A stretch of 64,000 nucleotides of DNA, taken from assembly GCA_001972305.1 (NCBI GenBank), contig BDDD01005711.1, positions 1 to 64,000 of the forward strand, read 5' to 3'. Source of the stretch: Cephalotus follicularis (lineage: Eukaryota > Streptophyta > Magnoliopsida > Oxalidales > Cephalotaceae). Positions 45,476 to 56,949 of this stretch are shown piece by piece. The first letter of the stretch is position 1. Every line of letters begins with the position of its first letter. Both the position numbers and the translations under genes were made by a program. Under the pieces are notes generated by a model, which saw nothing but the letters and a program-made list of their open reading frames with translations, was not told the DNA's origin and made no database searches.

Positions 45476-46525
45476 TCGGGCTGAATGGAATTTTTAACTG
45501 TTTTAAGGCTAGTTTTCAACTCCTTTTCACATTGCCACTTGACCGGTGCCTCACTTGAAGTATTCAAGCTTTTGAACACAGTTTTCCACGGTTTTCAAAG
45601 ATTGGATTGATAAATTGATAGAGTGACAACTTCAGCCATAGGCAACGATCCAATGACTTTCACCAACCGGATAGATACTTCTCCTTATCTCGGTTCTTCG
45701 ATTGTCACCATCTATTGGCTACTAACCGGTTGATTGATTGATTGATTGATTGAGGCATAAGTCTTGTGAGTCTAAGTTCAGAACGTTGGACGCACATTCT
45801 CGTTTCTCCATTAGACATCACCACTTATCGGCATTTGTACTGACAGATTGATTGATTGTATTGTATGAATCTTATAGAGAGACCTTATGATTCGTATTAG
45901 CATATTAGGTTGTCGGCTCTGTCCACCTATTTCGTCGATCATCTCATTTATTGTATTGACTGCTCCCTTATAGTCGAATTTACTGATTGATGCTCCTGGA
46001 GGGTTGTAGCTCCCTAACGGTTTAGTAGCTCCCCCATGTCTGTGGCACATCGGTATTGTTACTGACTGACGATTGATGCTCCCAAAGGGTTGTAGCTCCC
46101 TAACGGTTTAGTAGCTCCTCCATGGTTGTAGCTCATCGATACTGTATTGACTCAGCCGTAGGCTGGAAAACCTATGAGTACCAAACCGGAATAGTTTGAG
46201 ACAAATGGGTGGATCTCCCACCTTTTTCGAAGGACTACCTTCCGTGCGATTGATCATTTCTTCTGATGACATTGTACTGACCCGAGGTCGCATGCTCTAT
46301 AGGATATTATTGTTTGATTGGGTGTTTGATACACCACCACTGAGTGTCTGCCATTGACTGATTGTTATAGATCCTATCCATATGCTCTGTTATGGGCCAG
46401 TGACATACGGATAGTAGATCGCCAATTGTATTCATGCAGTGATATTTTACACTGCACATTCATATTGCATAAACTGTCACCGATACTACACATTGTACAT
46501 GCATACATGCTACATGGGGTTTCTG

Positions 46526-46558
46526 CTTCGCCTTGTGGGTAACCCCATCCTTCGGGGT
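46526..46558 (+). other. Conserved LTR stem-loop, partly decayed
   Basis: CTTCGCC-TTGT-GGGTAA has two changes from the TTAGCC/GGCTAA form in the 3' LTR. The adjacent CCCC-ATCCTTC-GGGG stem is intact. About 335-367 nt before the LTR end. Confidence 0.55.
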
Positions 46559-46896
46559 GGGGCTGTGTTGTACATATTTGTGTGCGGCATAGGTAGGGTA
46601 GCAGCGAACAAAAGGATTGAAGACTTTATTTGGTCGCACGACTACTTGGGTATCGCGGAGCTGGTTGTGAGATATTGTAGTGAAAGGATTGAAATGTATT
46701 GTATTGTAAAATATTGTTATTGCAAAGGATTTGTACTGTATGGATGGATTGCTGTATTGTATCTTCTGCTTAATGATATGTATTGCAAAGTTTTAAGTTT
46801 TTTCGTATTTTTATACTGCTAGTCCTGACCATTGTATTGTTATTGGATTGAGAGTAATGCCACGTGTCCGTCCTACGGGCGCGAGGTGTTACAGAA

Positions 46897-46908
46897 TGGT
46901 ATCAGAGA
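46897..46908 (+). other. G5 primer-binding site
   Basis: TGGTATCAGAGA, 3 nt after the LTR; the usual final C is changed. Confidence 0.88.
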
Positions 46909-47037
46909 CATTGGTTGGCCTGCTAGCTAAGTATATTAATGCATTGATTGAGATTGACTGAATGGGTTTGCATAGAGATTGATATGGGAATTGAAAGAGA
47001 TTGCATCTGATCATCCTATTGTTGCCTTCTTATAGAA

Positions 47038-47760
47038 ATGAACAATAGGGGAAGGCGTGGCCATCGAGGTGGAAGGAATGCTCCTACTCTTACCCCCGCT
47101 CCTGTTGTTAATGAACCGGCTCCTAGTAACGTTTTTCCAGAGTATGATCCTAATGCTCCACCAGTCGGAGCTGACCCTGAGGTTTGGAGACAGTTGTGTG
47201 CCACCATGGCGCAGATGCATACTCTGATGAGATGCCTACATACTCGAGTGGAACGTAGACCAAGGAGAGATAGAGCCCGTACCCGAGCTACTACTTCTTC
47301 TTGGCACAGTGGCAGTGATAGTGGTAGTGTTAAATCACAGAAGTCTGATAGTAGCCCCTCACCTGGTTCTCATGGTAGCAATCAGGATAGCGGGAACCCG
47401 TCCCGTTCTCAGAGGAGAGGCAGATCGAGGAACGCACACCGAGGAGACCGATCTTCAGCACCTAGTCAGGGTACACCTTCCAGACTCTCTGGGATGGTAA
47501 TCAGAGTGCTACGGTTCCTTGTGTGCATTGTCAGAAGACCAACCATACTTCTGAGAATTGTAGATGGTTCTTGGGCCATTGCTTGGTTTGTGGTGGTTCC
47601 GACCACATTTCTTGAGACTGCTCACAGAATCCCCGCTCTAGAGGATTTGATCAGACACAGAGGTCACCTCCTCCATAGGGACCGACTGCCAGTGTACCGT
47701 CTTCTTCCCGTGGGACTTCGCAGTCCAGGGGGAAGTAGCCTATGAGTTTTGCTCCGACAG
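47038..47760 (+). pseudogene. G5 gag, core deleted
   Basis: ATG at 47038, 130 nt after the PBS. The N-terminus is basic (NNRGRRGHRGGRNAP) and leads to VWRQLCATMAQMHTLM. The expected capsid-like core is absent: the frame passes straight to an Arg/Ser-rich linker (SGSDSGSVKSQKSDSSPSPG). A frameshift near 47495 moves the zinc knuckles into another frame, where CVHCQKTNHTSENC and CLVCGGSDHIS-stop-DC are visible at 47522-47620. The element could have depended on Gag from relatives, or the deletion may have followed insertion. Confidence 0.75.
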
Positions 47761-49062
47761 TTCAGGCTAGAGTGTTTGCTATGGAACCAAGTGCTGCAGC
47801 AGGGTTAGATGTTGTGATTAGAGGTATCATTCAACTCTTTTAGCTTCCAGCACGGGTTCTTATTGATTCGAGTTCATCCCATTCATTCATTGCATTACAT
47901 TTTTTTCTCCCATGTTGGTTTGAGACCCAAGTACCTTCCTTTCTTGATGGAGGTATCCACACCTCTCAGTGAGTCAGCGACCACCGATCGAGTGTGTAGA
48001 GATTGTATTATAGAGATTGATGGTCGTTGCTTGTTAGCCGATCTTATTGTTTTACCGATGGATTGCCTAGATGTGATTCTTGGCATGGATTGGTTGTCTG
48101 CTAGATTTGCTTAGGTGGATTATCATCGAAAAGTAGTGGTTTTCAGTCCTCCGGGACGACCACCTTCTCGGTTTCTTGGCACCTTAGAGCCATTGTTTGT
48201 CCCGATGATTTCGGCTTTTCATGCGGACATATTGTTACTACAGGGATGCCAGGGGTTTCTGGCACATGTGCTCAGTACAGATCGATGGCGGCTGGCACTG
48301 GAAGATATTCCAGTCATTTGTGAGTTCGGAGATGTTTTTCCTCAGAATTTGACTTCTTTACCGTCTGACAGAGAGATAGAGTTCGTGATTGATTTGATAC
48401 CAGGGACTGCACTGATTTCTCAAGCACCGTACCGAATGGCACCGATAGAATTGAAAGAGTTAAAGATACAGTTACATAATCTTCTAGACAAAGGTTTTAT
48501 AAGACCCAGTGCTTCATCCAGGGGAGGACCTGTGCTTTTTGTCAAGAAGAAAGATGGATCGCTCCGTATGTGTATTGACTACCGATAGCTCAATAAAGTT
48601 AAAGTGAAGAATAAGTACCCTCTACCGCACATTGATGAGCTGTTCGACCAGCTCAGAGGAGAGACAGTGTTTTCTAAGCTCGATTTGAGATCGGGCTACT
48701 ACAAGTTGAAAGTCAGACTGGAGGATATTCCGAAGATGGCGTTCAGATCGAGATATGGCCATTATGAGTTCTTGGTTATGCCTTTCGGTGTGACTAATGC
48801 TCCCGCGGATTTCATGGACCTAATGAACCGAGTGTTTAGATAGTATCTGGATCAGTTCATTGTAGTGTTCATTGACGACCTCTTGGTCTATTCCAAGACT
48901 GATGAGGAGCATGTCCGGCACCTCCACATTGTATTGCAGACATTGAGGGATCATCGGTTGTATGCCAAATTCGACAAGTGCGAGTTTTGGTTATCGGAGG
49001 TTGCTTTTCTTGGGCATATTGCTTCTGGTAATGGTTTATCAGTGGATCCATCTGAAGTATAG
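47761..49062 (+). pseudogene. G5 protease and reverse transcriptase
   Basis: Protease is recognised by ARVLIDSSSSHSFI near 47850. The usual D-S/T-G-A has become D-S-S-S, so the catalytic loop is altered. Then comes DVILGMDWLSARFA, with TAG after it. The RT frame 48115-48588 has CEFGDVFPQNL, YRMAPIELKELKIQL and [19 protein letters not shown], then TAG. Frame 48604-48843 has [18 protein letters not shown] and [15 protein letters not shown], then TAG. Frame 48865-49062 has the active-site box [21 protein letters not shown] and [18 protein letters not shown] motifs are intact apart from three stops, the mildest decay of any RT here. Confidence 0.88.
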
Positions 49063-49065
49063 GCA

Positions 49066-49950
49066 GTGAAATATTGGAAACAACCGATGAATGCTTCCGA
49101 AGTTCGCAGCTTCTTCAGTTTAGCAGGGTATTATTGTCGGTTTGTTGAGGGTATTTCATGTATTGCTACACCATTGACCAGATTGACACAGAAGAGTGCT
49201 ACCTTTGTATGGGATAGTGATTGTGAAAGAAGTTTTCAGGAGTGGAAAGATAGATTGATTTTCGCTCCTATCCTAGCCTTGCCAGACGGGAACGAAGACT
49301 TTGTTGTATACACCGATGCTTCTGGAAAGGGGCTTGGTTGCGTTCTTATGCAATACGGCAAAGTGATTGCATATGCATTGAGGAAGATCAAACCACACGA
49401 CGAAAGCTACCCAGTGTATGACTTGAAGTTGGTAGCCATTGTCTTTGCTCTTGGAAAATGGCGCCACTACCTTTATAGGACCAAGTTCACAGTTTTCACT
49501 AATCATAAGAGTTTGAGATATCTCTTTTCACAGAAGGAATTGAACATGAGACAGAGAAGGTGGTTTGAGCTTCTTAATGACTATGATTGTGACATCGGAT
49601 ATCATCCAGGAAGAACGAATGTTGTTGTAGATGCATTGAGTCGCAAGTTGTCTTGTATGACTCTCTCCCATATTCGTGTGCAACCTGCATTACCTGACCG
49701 GATTAGAGATGGTCAGATAGTGGACATTGAATTACAGAAAGTGGCTACCGCTTTTGATGAGGGATTGAAACCCGATTTCTCTCTATCTACAGATAGGTTA
49801 TTGAGATACAGAAACAGGATTTGCATCCCAGCCAATAACGAGTTGAAGGAAAAGCTCCTTTCTCAAGCTCATAAATCTCGTCTCTCCATCCATCCTGGGA
49901 GTACGAAGATGCATCGTGACCTGAACTTAGCTGTTGGTGGATTGGCATGA
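49066..49950 (+). pseudogene. G5 RNase H and integrase N-terminus
   Basis: Long open frame (294 codons) after a TAG at 49060-49062. RT connection (SFFSLAGYYCRFV, TPLTRLTQKSATFVW), then RNase [29 protein letters not shown] (the usual ELE glutamate reads K, DLKLV), FTNHKSLRYLF (Asp to Asn) and VVDALSRK. Two of four acidic residues are thus replaced. It ends in the integrase N-terminal domain ([19 protein letters not shown]), where a frameshift changes the rest. Confidence 0.85.
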
Positions 49951-50740
49951 AGAGAGAAATCGCGGAATTTGTGTCGAGATGCCTCACTTGTCAGCAAGTT
50001 AAGGTAGAACATCAGAGAACGGCAGGCTTGCTTCAGCCTTTTCTCATTCCTAAGTGGAAATGGGAACATATTACCATGGATTTCGTGTCCGGGTTACCTC
50101 TGACTCGTGACAGACACGATGGTATATGGGTTATTGTTGACCGGCTCACGAAGTCGGCCCACTTTCTACCGATTCGGATGACTTATTCTAGAGAAAAGTT
50201 GTCCAGATTGTTCATGAAAAAGATTGTTAAAGCACATGAAGCTCCTGTTAGCATCGTTTCGGATCGAGACTCTCACTTCACTTCCAGTTTTTAGAGGAAG
50301 TTACAGGTAGCTACGAGTAACGAATTGAGTTTCAACACTGCTTTTCATCCCCAAAAGATGGTTTGTCTGAAAGGACCGTTCAGATATTGGAGGACATGCT
50401 TCGTGCATGCGTTCTCGACTTTGGAGGTAGTTGGGATGACTACTTGTATTTGATCGAGTTCTCATATAACAATAGTTATCACGAGGGTATACAGATGGCT
50501 CCTTATGAGGCCCTATATGGTAGGAAATGCCGATCGCCAGTCTGTTGGGATCATGTCAGTGTAAAGAGCATTTTGGGGCCAGAGATTGTACAGGTTACCT
50601 CTAAGAAAGTGAAATTGACTAAAGACCGATTGATTGTTGCATTGAGCAGACAGAAAAGCTATGATGATGTTCATCGCAGAGGATTGGAGTTTAGTGTTGG
50701 TGACCATGTTTTCCTCAAAGTGTCTCCGACTAAATGAGTC
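49947..50740 (+). pseudogene. G5 integrase core
   Basis: Frame 49947-50294 holds [12 protein letters not shown] (zinc-binding Cys pair), [10 protein letters not shown] (first Asp), [15 protein letters not shown] and [12 protein letters not shown] (second Asp), then TAG. A frameshift at the FHPQ-DGLSERT region follows, and frame 50363-50737 carries SERTVQILEDML (Glu), IEFSYNNSYHEG, APYEALYGRKCRSP and VGDHVFLKVSPTK before TGA. The D-D-E residues are all present but in separate frames. Confidence 0.87.
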
Positions 50741-51154
50741 ATGAGATTCGGGAAGAAAGGAAAGATTTCTCCTTGTTTTATTGGACCTTTTGAGGTATTG
50801 GATCGGATTGGCTGACTTGCTTACAGGCTTGCCTTTCCTCCAGCATTCTCGGGAGTGCATGATGTGTTCCATATTTCTCAGTTGAGGAGATGTGTTTGAG
50901 ATCCTTTACACAACATTGAATGTGGTTAGATTCAGTTGGGACCTGACTTATCGTTTTCGAGACTCCTATACAGGGTGTTGTCTAATAGATCAGAGCATTG
51001 AGGAACAAGACCATTCCTTTGGTCAGTGTTCTATGGCAGTATCATGGTTCTATGGAGCGCACTTGAGAGCGTGAGGACGATATGAGAGAGACATATCCCT
51101 TTCAAATTGATTGATTGATCGATTGACTGGTGAATCTAGTGACCAGATTCTTTT
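50741..51154 (+). pseudogene. G5 GPY module and frameshifted chromodomain
   Basis: After TGA the frame gives KKGKISPCFIGPFEVLDRIG, FSGVHDVFHISQLRR and then broken frames. Near 51025-51105 another frame reads LWQYHGSMERT-x-ERED and MRETYPFQID, the C-terminal half of a chromodomain. Confirms chromovirus identity. Confidence 0.65.
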
Positions 51155-51167
51155 AAGGAGGGGAGAA
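51155..51167 (+). other. G5 polypurine tract
   Basis: AAGGAGGGGAGAA directly before the 3' LTR start TGTGACGACCC. Confidence 0.95.
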
Positions 51168-53655
51168 TGTGACGACCCAAATTCCCTTTATGTACTGTTG
51201 AGTACTGTTCATGCATATATTGTACCGTATTGAACCATATTATACTATATGGAATTGAGGTATTCCTATAACTATTGATATTGTATTGATTATATGCATG
51301 TATAGTCGGGATTTTTGGCTGAGTTTCGGAGTGTTGACCGAATCGACTATATAAGCACTTCTCTCTCTCATTTCTCTCACATTTTCTCATTCTTCTCCTT
51401 CTCTCTCTCTATCCTTCTCCCTCTCTCTCTTTTGGGCAGCCTCCATCTCCCTCTTGTACCTGGATTGCATCTCCATCAACAAGAATAGCGATTGCAAGTC
51501 GTGGCTTACCGATTGAACAAGAAAGTAGCGAGTTATTGGGAGATTTTTGCCGATCGATTGATTGGAAGCTCAACTTTTGAAGCTTCGTTAAAGGTAGGAC
51601 TTCTCTACTTGATTTCCTATTGCTTAATTGCATAATCGATTGAATGATTGCTTTAATTGAGTGATTGTATTGCATTGAATTCAAAAACTCAGGTTTTTTT
51701 TTATTGATTTCCTTCATCTAACTGATCTAGGAAGATTGAAACTGATATTTTAAGGTTGTAACAAGTTTTACTAACCTTAAATGATTGATTTTAACCCTTA
51801 GTTTTCAAAGAACGGCTTTAAATTTGATTTTGATTTGAGATTGGCAACTTTTTCTGCACAAAAATTGACCCTGCCCAGCAAAGACATCGACCCCAGCCCA
51901 TGGACGTCGATGTCTTTCGCTTTAGAATGCAATGTCCTTGATTCTGCAGCAAAGACATCGATGTCTTTCAAAGACATCGACGTCTTTTCCTTGAGATGTC
52001 TTCTCCCCAGGAAAGACATCGATGCTGAACATCGATGCGCATTCCTAGGCTACTTTCATTGAATCGTGTTGATGTCTTTGTTCAAAGACATCGACGTCCT
52101 TCGGCCATATGTCTATTCAAATAGAGAAAGACATCGATATCTTTCAAAGACGTCGATGTCCTTCTACCGTTTTAAAAAAATTCCCTAATACGCATCGATG
52201 TCTTTGGCCAAGGACATCGACGCCTTTCGGGCTGAATGGAATTTGTAACTATTTTAAGGCTAGTTTTCAACTCCTTTTCACATTTTTCCTTAACCCGAGC
52301 CTCACTTGAGGTATTCAAGCGTTTGAACACAGTTTTCCAAGGTGTTCAAAGATTGGATTGATAAATTGATAGGGTGACAGCTTGAGCCATAGGCGAAGAT
52401 CCAGTGCCTTTCACCTACCGGATAGATACTTCTCCTTATCTCGTTGCTTCGATTGTCACCATCTCTTGGCTACTAACCGGTTGATTGATTGATTGATCCA
52501 TAAGTGTTATGAGTCTAAGTTCAGAACGTTGGACGCTCATTCCCATTTCTCCATTAGACATCACCACTTATCGGCATTTGTACAGATAGATTGATTGATT
52601 GTATTGTATGAATCCTATAGAGCGACCTCATGATTCGTATCGGCATATTAGGTTGTCAGCTCTGTCCATCTATTTCGTCGATCGTCTCATTTATTGAATT
52701 GACTACTCCCTTACAGTCGAATTTATTGATTGATGCTCCCGGAGGGTTGTAGCTCCCTAACGGTTTAGTAGCTCCCCCATAGCTGTGGCACTTCGGTATC
52801 ATTACTGTCTGACGATTTATGCTCCCGGAGGGTTGTAGCTCCCTAACGGTTTAGTAGATCCCCCATGGTTATAGCTCATCGATAATGTATTGACCCAGCC
52901 GTAGGCTGGAAAACCTATGAGTCCCAAACCTGATCAGTTTGAGACAAATGGGTGGATCTCCCACCTTTTTCGAAGGACTACCTTCCGTGGGATTGATCAT
53001 TTCTTCTGATTGACATTGTACTGACCCGAGGTCGCATGCTCTATAGGATATGATTGTTTGATTGTGTTTTTGATACACCACCACTGAGTTTCTGCCATTG
53101 ATTGATTGTTATAGATCCTATCCATATGCTCTGTTATGGGCCAGTGATATACGGATAGTAGATCTCCAATTGTATTCATGCATTTGCCATATCATGCATT
53201 GATATTGTACGCTGCACATTCATATTGCATAAACTGTCACCGATACTACACATTGTACATGCATACATGCTACATGGGGTTTCTGCTTAGCCTTGTGGCT
53301 AACCCCATCCTTCGGGGTAGGGCTGTGTTGTACATTTTTGTGTGCGGCATAGGTAGGGCAGCAGGTAGCAGCGGACAGAAGGATTGAAGACTCGATTTGG
53401 TCTCACGACTGTTTGGGTATCGCGGAGCTGGTTGTGAGATATTGTAATGAAAGGATTGAAATGTATTGTAAATTATTGTTATTGTAAAGGATTTGTACTG
53501 TATGGATGGATTGCTGTATTGTATCTTCCGCTTAATGATATGTATTGCAAAGTTTTAAGTTTTTCTGTATTTTTATACTGCTAGTCCCGACCATTGTATT
53601 GATATTGGATTGAGAGTAATGCCACGTGTCCGTCTTGCGAGCACGGGGTGTTACA
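51168..53655 (+). repeat. G5 3' LTR (2488 bp)
   Basis: TGTGACGACCC to GCACGGGGTGTTACA, high similarity to the 5' LTR with many scattered differences. Stem-loop at 53287-53317: TTAGCC-TTGT-GGCTAA then CCCC-ATCCTTC-GGGG. Confidence 0.95.
51880..52234. repeat. TCGA-core palindrome cluster, GACATCGATGTC type
   Basis: Counterpart of 45105-45475, including AAAGACATCGATGTCTTT at 51954-51971 and the paired AAAGACATCGACGTCTTT. Arms are mostly preserved between the two LTRs. Confidence 0.88.
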
Positions 53656-54069
53656 AGTTCTCTCTTGGAATTCTACATGCTAAACCTTTTCAGCACTTTG
53701 CTGATGTACTGGCTTTGGGAAAGCCCAAGCAACCTATTGGACCTATCCTTGTAGATCCTAATACCCAGTATATAGGTGGCTTCTCCCAAATCTTTAATGG
53801 AAAAGTTCTTAGCTAGCCAAACTTTTGCTGACTGCAACATCCCTACATCATTCCTAATTAGTATGATATCATCTACATATAGCACTAAGAAAGTGATATT
53901 AGGTCCCTCTTGCTTTCGATAAACACAAGGATCATCTACATTTTTAATGAAGTCAAAAGCTTTGACAGCTTCATCAAAACGTAGATTCCAGCAACGAGAT
54001 CCTTGCTTTAGTCCATAAATGGACCATTGAAGCTTGCACACCATGTGTGGATGCTTGGTGGATGTAAAC
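53656..54069 (-). pseudogene. Copia C4 reverse transcriptase, C-terminal half
   Basis: Frame 54077-53673, interrupted by G6 at 54070 (start side) and G5 at 53656 (end side). Motifs: QWSIYGLKQGSRCWN, DPCVYRKQEG, then the Copia active-site box FLVLYVDDIILI, IKDLGEATYILGIRIYKD and LGLSQSQYISKVLKRFSM. YVDD is intact. Protein continues at 44412 (minus) with SRKMSPQT. The upstream part of pol lies beyond G6, outside the window. It is one of the better preserved pieces, which suggests C4 is not very old. Confidence 0.9.
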
Positions 54070-54415
54070 TGTAACACCCCCGAAGGTGGGAGCCCTTACA
54101 GGTATAATAACAGAACTTAAACATAACAGATCATAAAACTTAAATCTTATTTTTATTCAAAAACGTGATGGTCTAAGAGATATCATAACTGAACATAAAC
54201 TTGAGTATGAATCTAAAACATAGTCTGATATCTTTAACTTAATCAATTTCAAAACCATATTCTGAAAACATAAACTGAAATCTTAACATTGTTCAAAAGA
54301 CTGGCCTAAACATGACCATGAGACAATGGGAACAAAATAGGATCGATTCCTAGGTGATCCTCAGACACGAGGTGGATATCTCTCTTACACATTTCCCCGA
54401 TGCTCCTGAAAACCT

Positions 54416-54453
54416 GCCGCATGGAAACAAAAATGCGGCTGAGCAAACCTCAG
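54416..54453 (-). other. Conserved LTR double stem-loop (A-type)
   Basis: GCCGC/GCGGC and CTGAG-CAAAC-CTCAG, same arrangement as 16572-16609, 346-384 nt before the LTR 3' end. Confidence 0.65.
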
Positions 54454-54932
54454 TACGGATAAGGAAAAACAGTAAACGGACATTGAAGAGATAAACAAAT
54501 ATCTGAACTTTAATATCAACAAATAACATGATTTAATATTCTTTATAATGTAAAGCATAATATTTAAATAAAACAGTTATAAAATTGCCATAACTTTTGG
54601 AAAAGCGTAGTATCATAAATCATAATTCGAAACTTTATCTGATTTCATAATTTCATGATAGAGAATCTGATGTATATACAAATAAATATGCAAGGGGTTC
54701 ACGAGGCCGACATGCTCTGACGGAAAGACGTGCACGACACAACACAATCAATCCCAAATCTGAATTCTGAATTTGACAATAACTAGAGTCGACTCATACG
54801 CCTCAAAAGGATCCATACCCTACCCTCAGGGCATATATATAAAGAGACATCGTAGACCGATCACACCGCCACAGTAGGTGTCATGTCCTCCGTGCCAAAG
54901 AACATGCCTATGAGACCTCATAGGTAAGTTTT

Positions 54933-55397
54933 TGTAATATCCCGTTTTCTGTGTTGACATGTTTATATGTTTGGCATCATACCATGTTTGACTTATGCTA
55001 TGTTTTGTTGACCCATTTGATTTTTGGTTTGAATTCCTTTAAGTTTTGTTTCTGGGCACAAGGCGCCGACTCCTTCCTTTGAGACGTCGACTCCTTGGCG
55101 GCTGGATGAGGTCGACGCCTATATGTGTATTTTGATGCGTCTCGTTTTTAAAGGCTTGGCAGTCGACGCCTTAAGCAACCTATCGACGCCTTGATCGGGT
55201 TTCCATATCAGTTTGGTCGGTGACAACAGTCTTTATTTATGTTTTGTTTAAAATTTCAGACACTCTTTATATCGTTTTGTAATAAGATATGTTTTCAGAC
55301 CACCACATCCGTTTCGTATCAGTCTTTGTTTAGACTTCCGTTATGTTTCAATTTAGAATTAAGACCTGTAAGGGCTCCCACCATCGGGGGTGTTACA
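54933..55397 (+). mobile_element. 465-bp mini-LTR of the same family, nested in the G6 LTR
   Basis: TGTAATATCCCG to TCGGGGGTGTTACA with perfect TSD GTTTT (54928-54932, 55398-55402). Its last ~40 bp are the reverse complement of the first bases of the host LTR, and its start matches the host LTR 5' end. It is therefore the same family in opposite orientation with over 2 kb missing inside. It keeps the proximal palindrome cluster but not the distal one. Confidence 0.88.
55060..55196. repeat. TCGA-core palindrome cluster in the mini-LTR
   Basis: GGCGCCGACTCC, GAGACGTCGACTCC, GAGGTCGACGCC, GCAGTCGACGCC and CTATCGACGCC, 127-263 nt from the mini-LTR start. Confidence 0.75.
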
Positions 55398-55939
55398 GTT
55401 TTTCTCTGTATCTCATTATGCTAAAATATTGTTTGTTCTAAAACAATTTAAAACATACATATGTATACTGTCTCCAAACATATCTGAAATTATTTAATAA
55501 GTATCACCAGCATACTTTCATAAAAGACATATCCGAAATCATAATCTTATCTGTATCCAAAAATTTAACATACTACCGAAAGCGAAAGTCATGTTGATTT
55601 ACATATTTTCGATAGTGAAAACCATGTTCATTTAACATATTTTCGATAGTGAAAATCATGCACAGATTACAAAATCAGTAATATTATCTTAAATAATAAA
55701 ACAGATTTTATTAAAATAGAATCGAATATCCGACAACGAAAAATCCATTCCAACACAAACATAGAATAGCCAAGAATAAGAAATATCCGTACCTTAGCCG
55801 ATCGAAAACTAAACAAACCCGAATATAGAACAAAAGCAAACAAGGAGTATCCTAATATCCACCACTGATGATATCAAAACCTAATCAGATTAATCCAAGC
55901 ATTACCATAACGTATGAAACAAAAATATCAAACTGCCAG

Positions 55940-56178
55940 AGTAAAGCGTCGACGTTTAACTATAGGCGTCGACGGTTTCAATGCATGAAAGAACAAGGTG
56001 CTTAGCAAGGCGTCGACTAACACATAGCATAACACAGTGGAAAGCGTCGACGTTTAAAGAAAGGCATCGATGGTTTAGACATAACAGTAGACGCTAAAAC
56101 ACTTGCATGGCGTTTTAATACTGATTTTACACATGAAGGCGTCGAAGTTTACGAAAGGCGTCGACGCTTAACGTCGAA
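55940..56178. repeat. TCGA-core palindrome cluster, distal
   Basis: AAAGCGTCGACGTTTAA and AGGCGTCGACGGTTTC as a pair; again AAAGCGTCGACGTTTAAA with AGGCATCGATGGTTTA; and AGGCGTCGAAGTTTAC with AGGCGTCGACGCTTAA. 1.03-1.27 kb from the LTR 5' end at 57208. Confidence 0.85.
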
Positions 56179-56949
56179 AACATGATACCCAGTGCAGAAA
56201 ATTAGTTGAAAAACCATGGCTATACTCTTATTTTCTCTTACACATCATGAAACAATGGTATGTATAGGTTCTAAAACATGTTATCTATGCATTAAATTAT
56301 CAGTATACATATATATTAATGCATGATCATGGACAACATACCATATACAAGTTGCTTATATTATTAATAACTTGAAGTATTTCTTAACAGTTACTATGGA
56401 TGATCAAAATCCCGTTTCTTTAACCATTAATCATAAAACAGAGATATGTAGGAGTTCTAAAACATGGTTTCCTTACTTCTAAACATCGGTATAACAAGTT
56501 ACGCATAAAATCCCAATGATGAAAAAATAAAAAAATAACAGCAGGATTTTTATCTCAAACATGCCTTTAAAATCATGGTCAAAACGAATTCTGGCATGTT
56601 TTTAACACGAACTAATGATTGATTACAAGACTACGTAACATAAACTATAAGTTTCGTGCCGAAGGTACCTTCAAAAGACATCAAAAAGATGAAGAACAAA
56701 GCTGACAAAGTTACTACTCTGGTGTGTTTTTAAAACAAAATATGTATATAGTTTTGAAGAATAATGCATGTAGTAATCAGTTTTAAAACCAAGAAAAGGT
56801 GTAAAGATAATGACGGAATCGTGTAACTAAAAGGCTTCCTTTTATGCATATACGAATTCAATTAAAGAATGAAAATCGAATCAATAAAAAATTGCAAGAA
56901 TATATGCTTCCATACAAAGCCACCGTCCAAACAGATAAGGAAAACTGAC

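Larger units (their letters stand above)
44418..46893 (+). repeat. G5 5' LTR (2476 bp)
   Basis: TGTGATGACCCAAATTCCC to GCGAGGTGTTACA. The corresponding 3' LTR starts TGTGACGACCC; the CG has become TG here. It contains repeated TTGATTGATTGATTGA tracts and a duplicated GATGCTCCC..GGGTTGTAGCTCCC block (45990-46120). Confidence 0.93.
44418..53655 (+). mobile_element. Gypsy element G5 (Tekay-like), inserted in C4 pol
   Basis: LTRs 44418-46893 and 51168-53655 with perfect TSD AGTTC (44413-44417, 53656-53660). PBS, gag, protease, RT, RNase H, integrase, frameshifted chromodomain and PPT are in order. The two halves of C4 pol join exactly when G5 and one TSD copy are removed. Confidence 0.96.
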
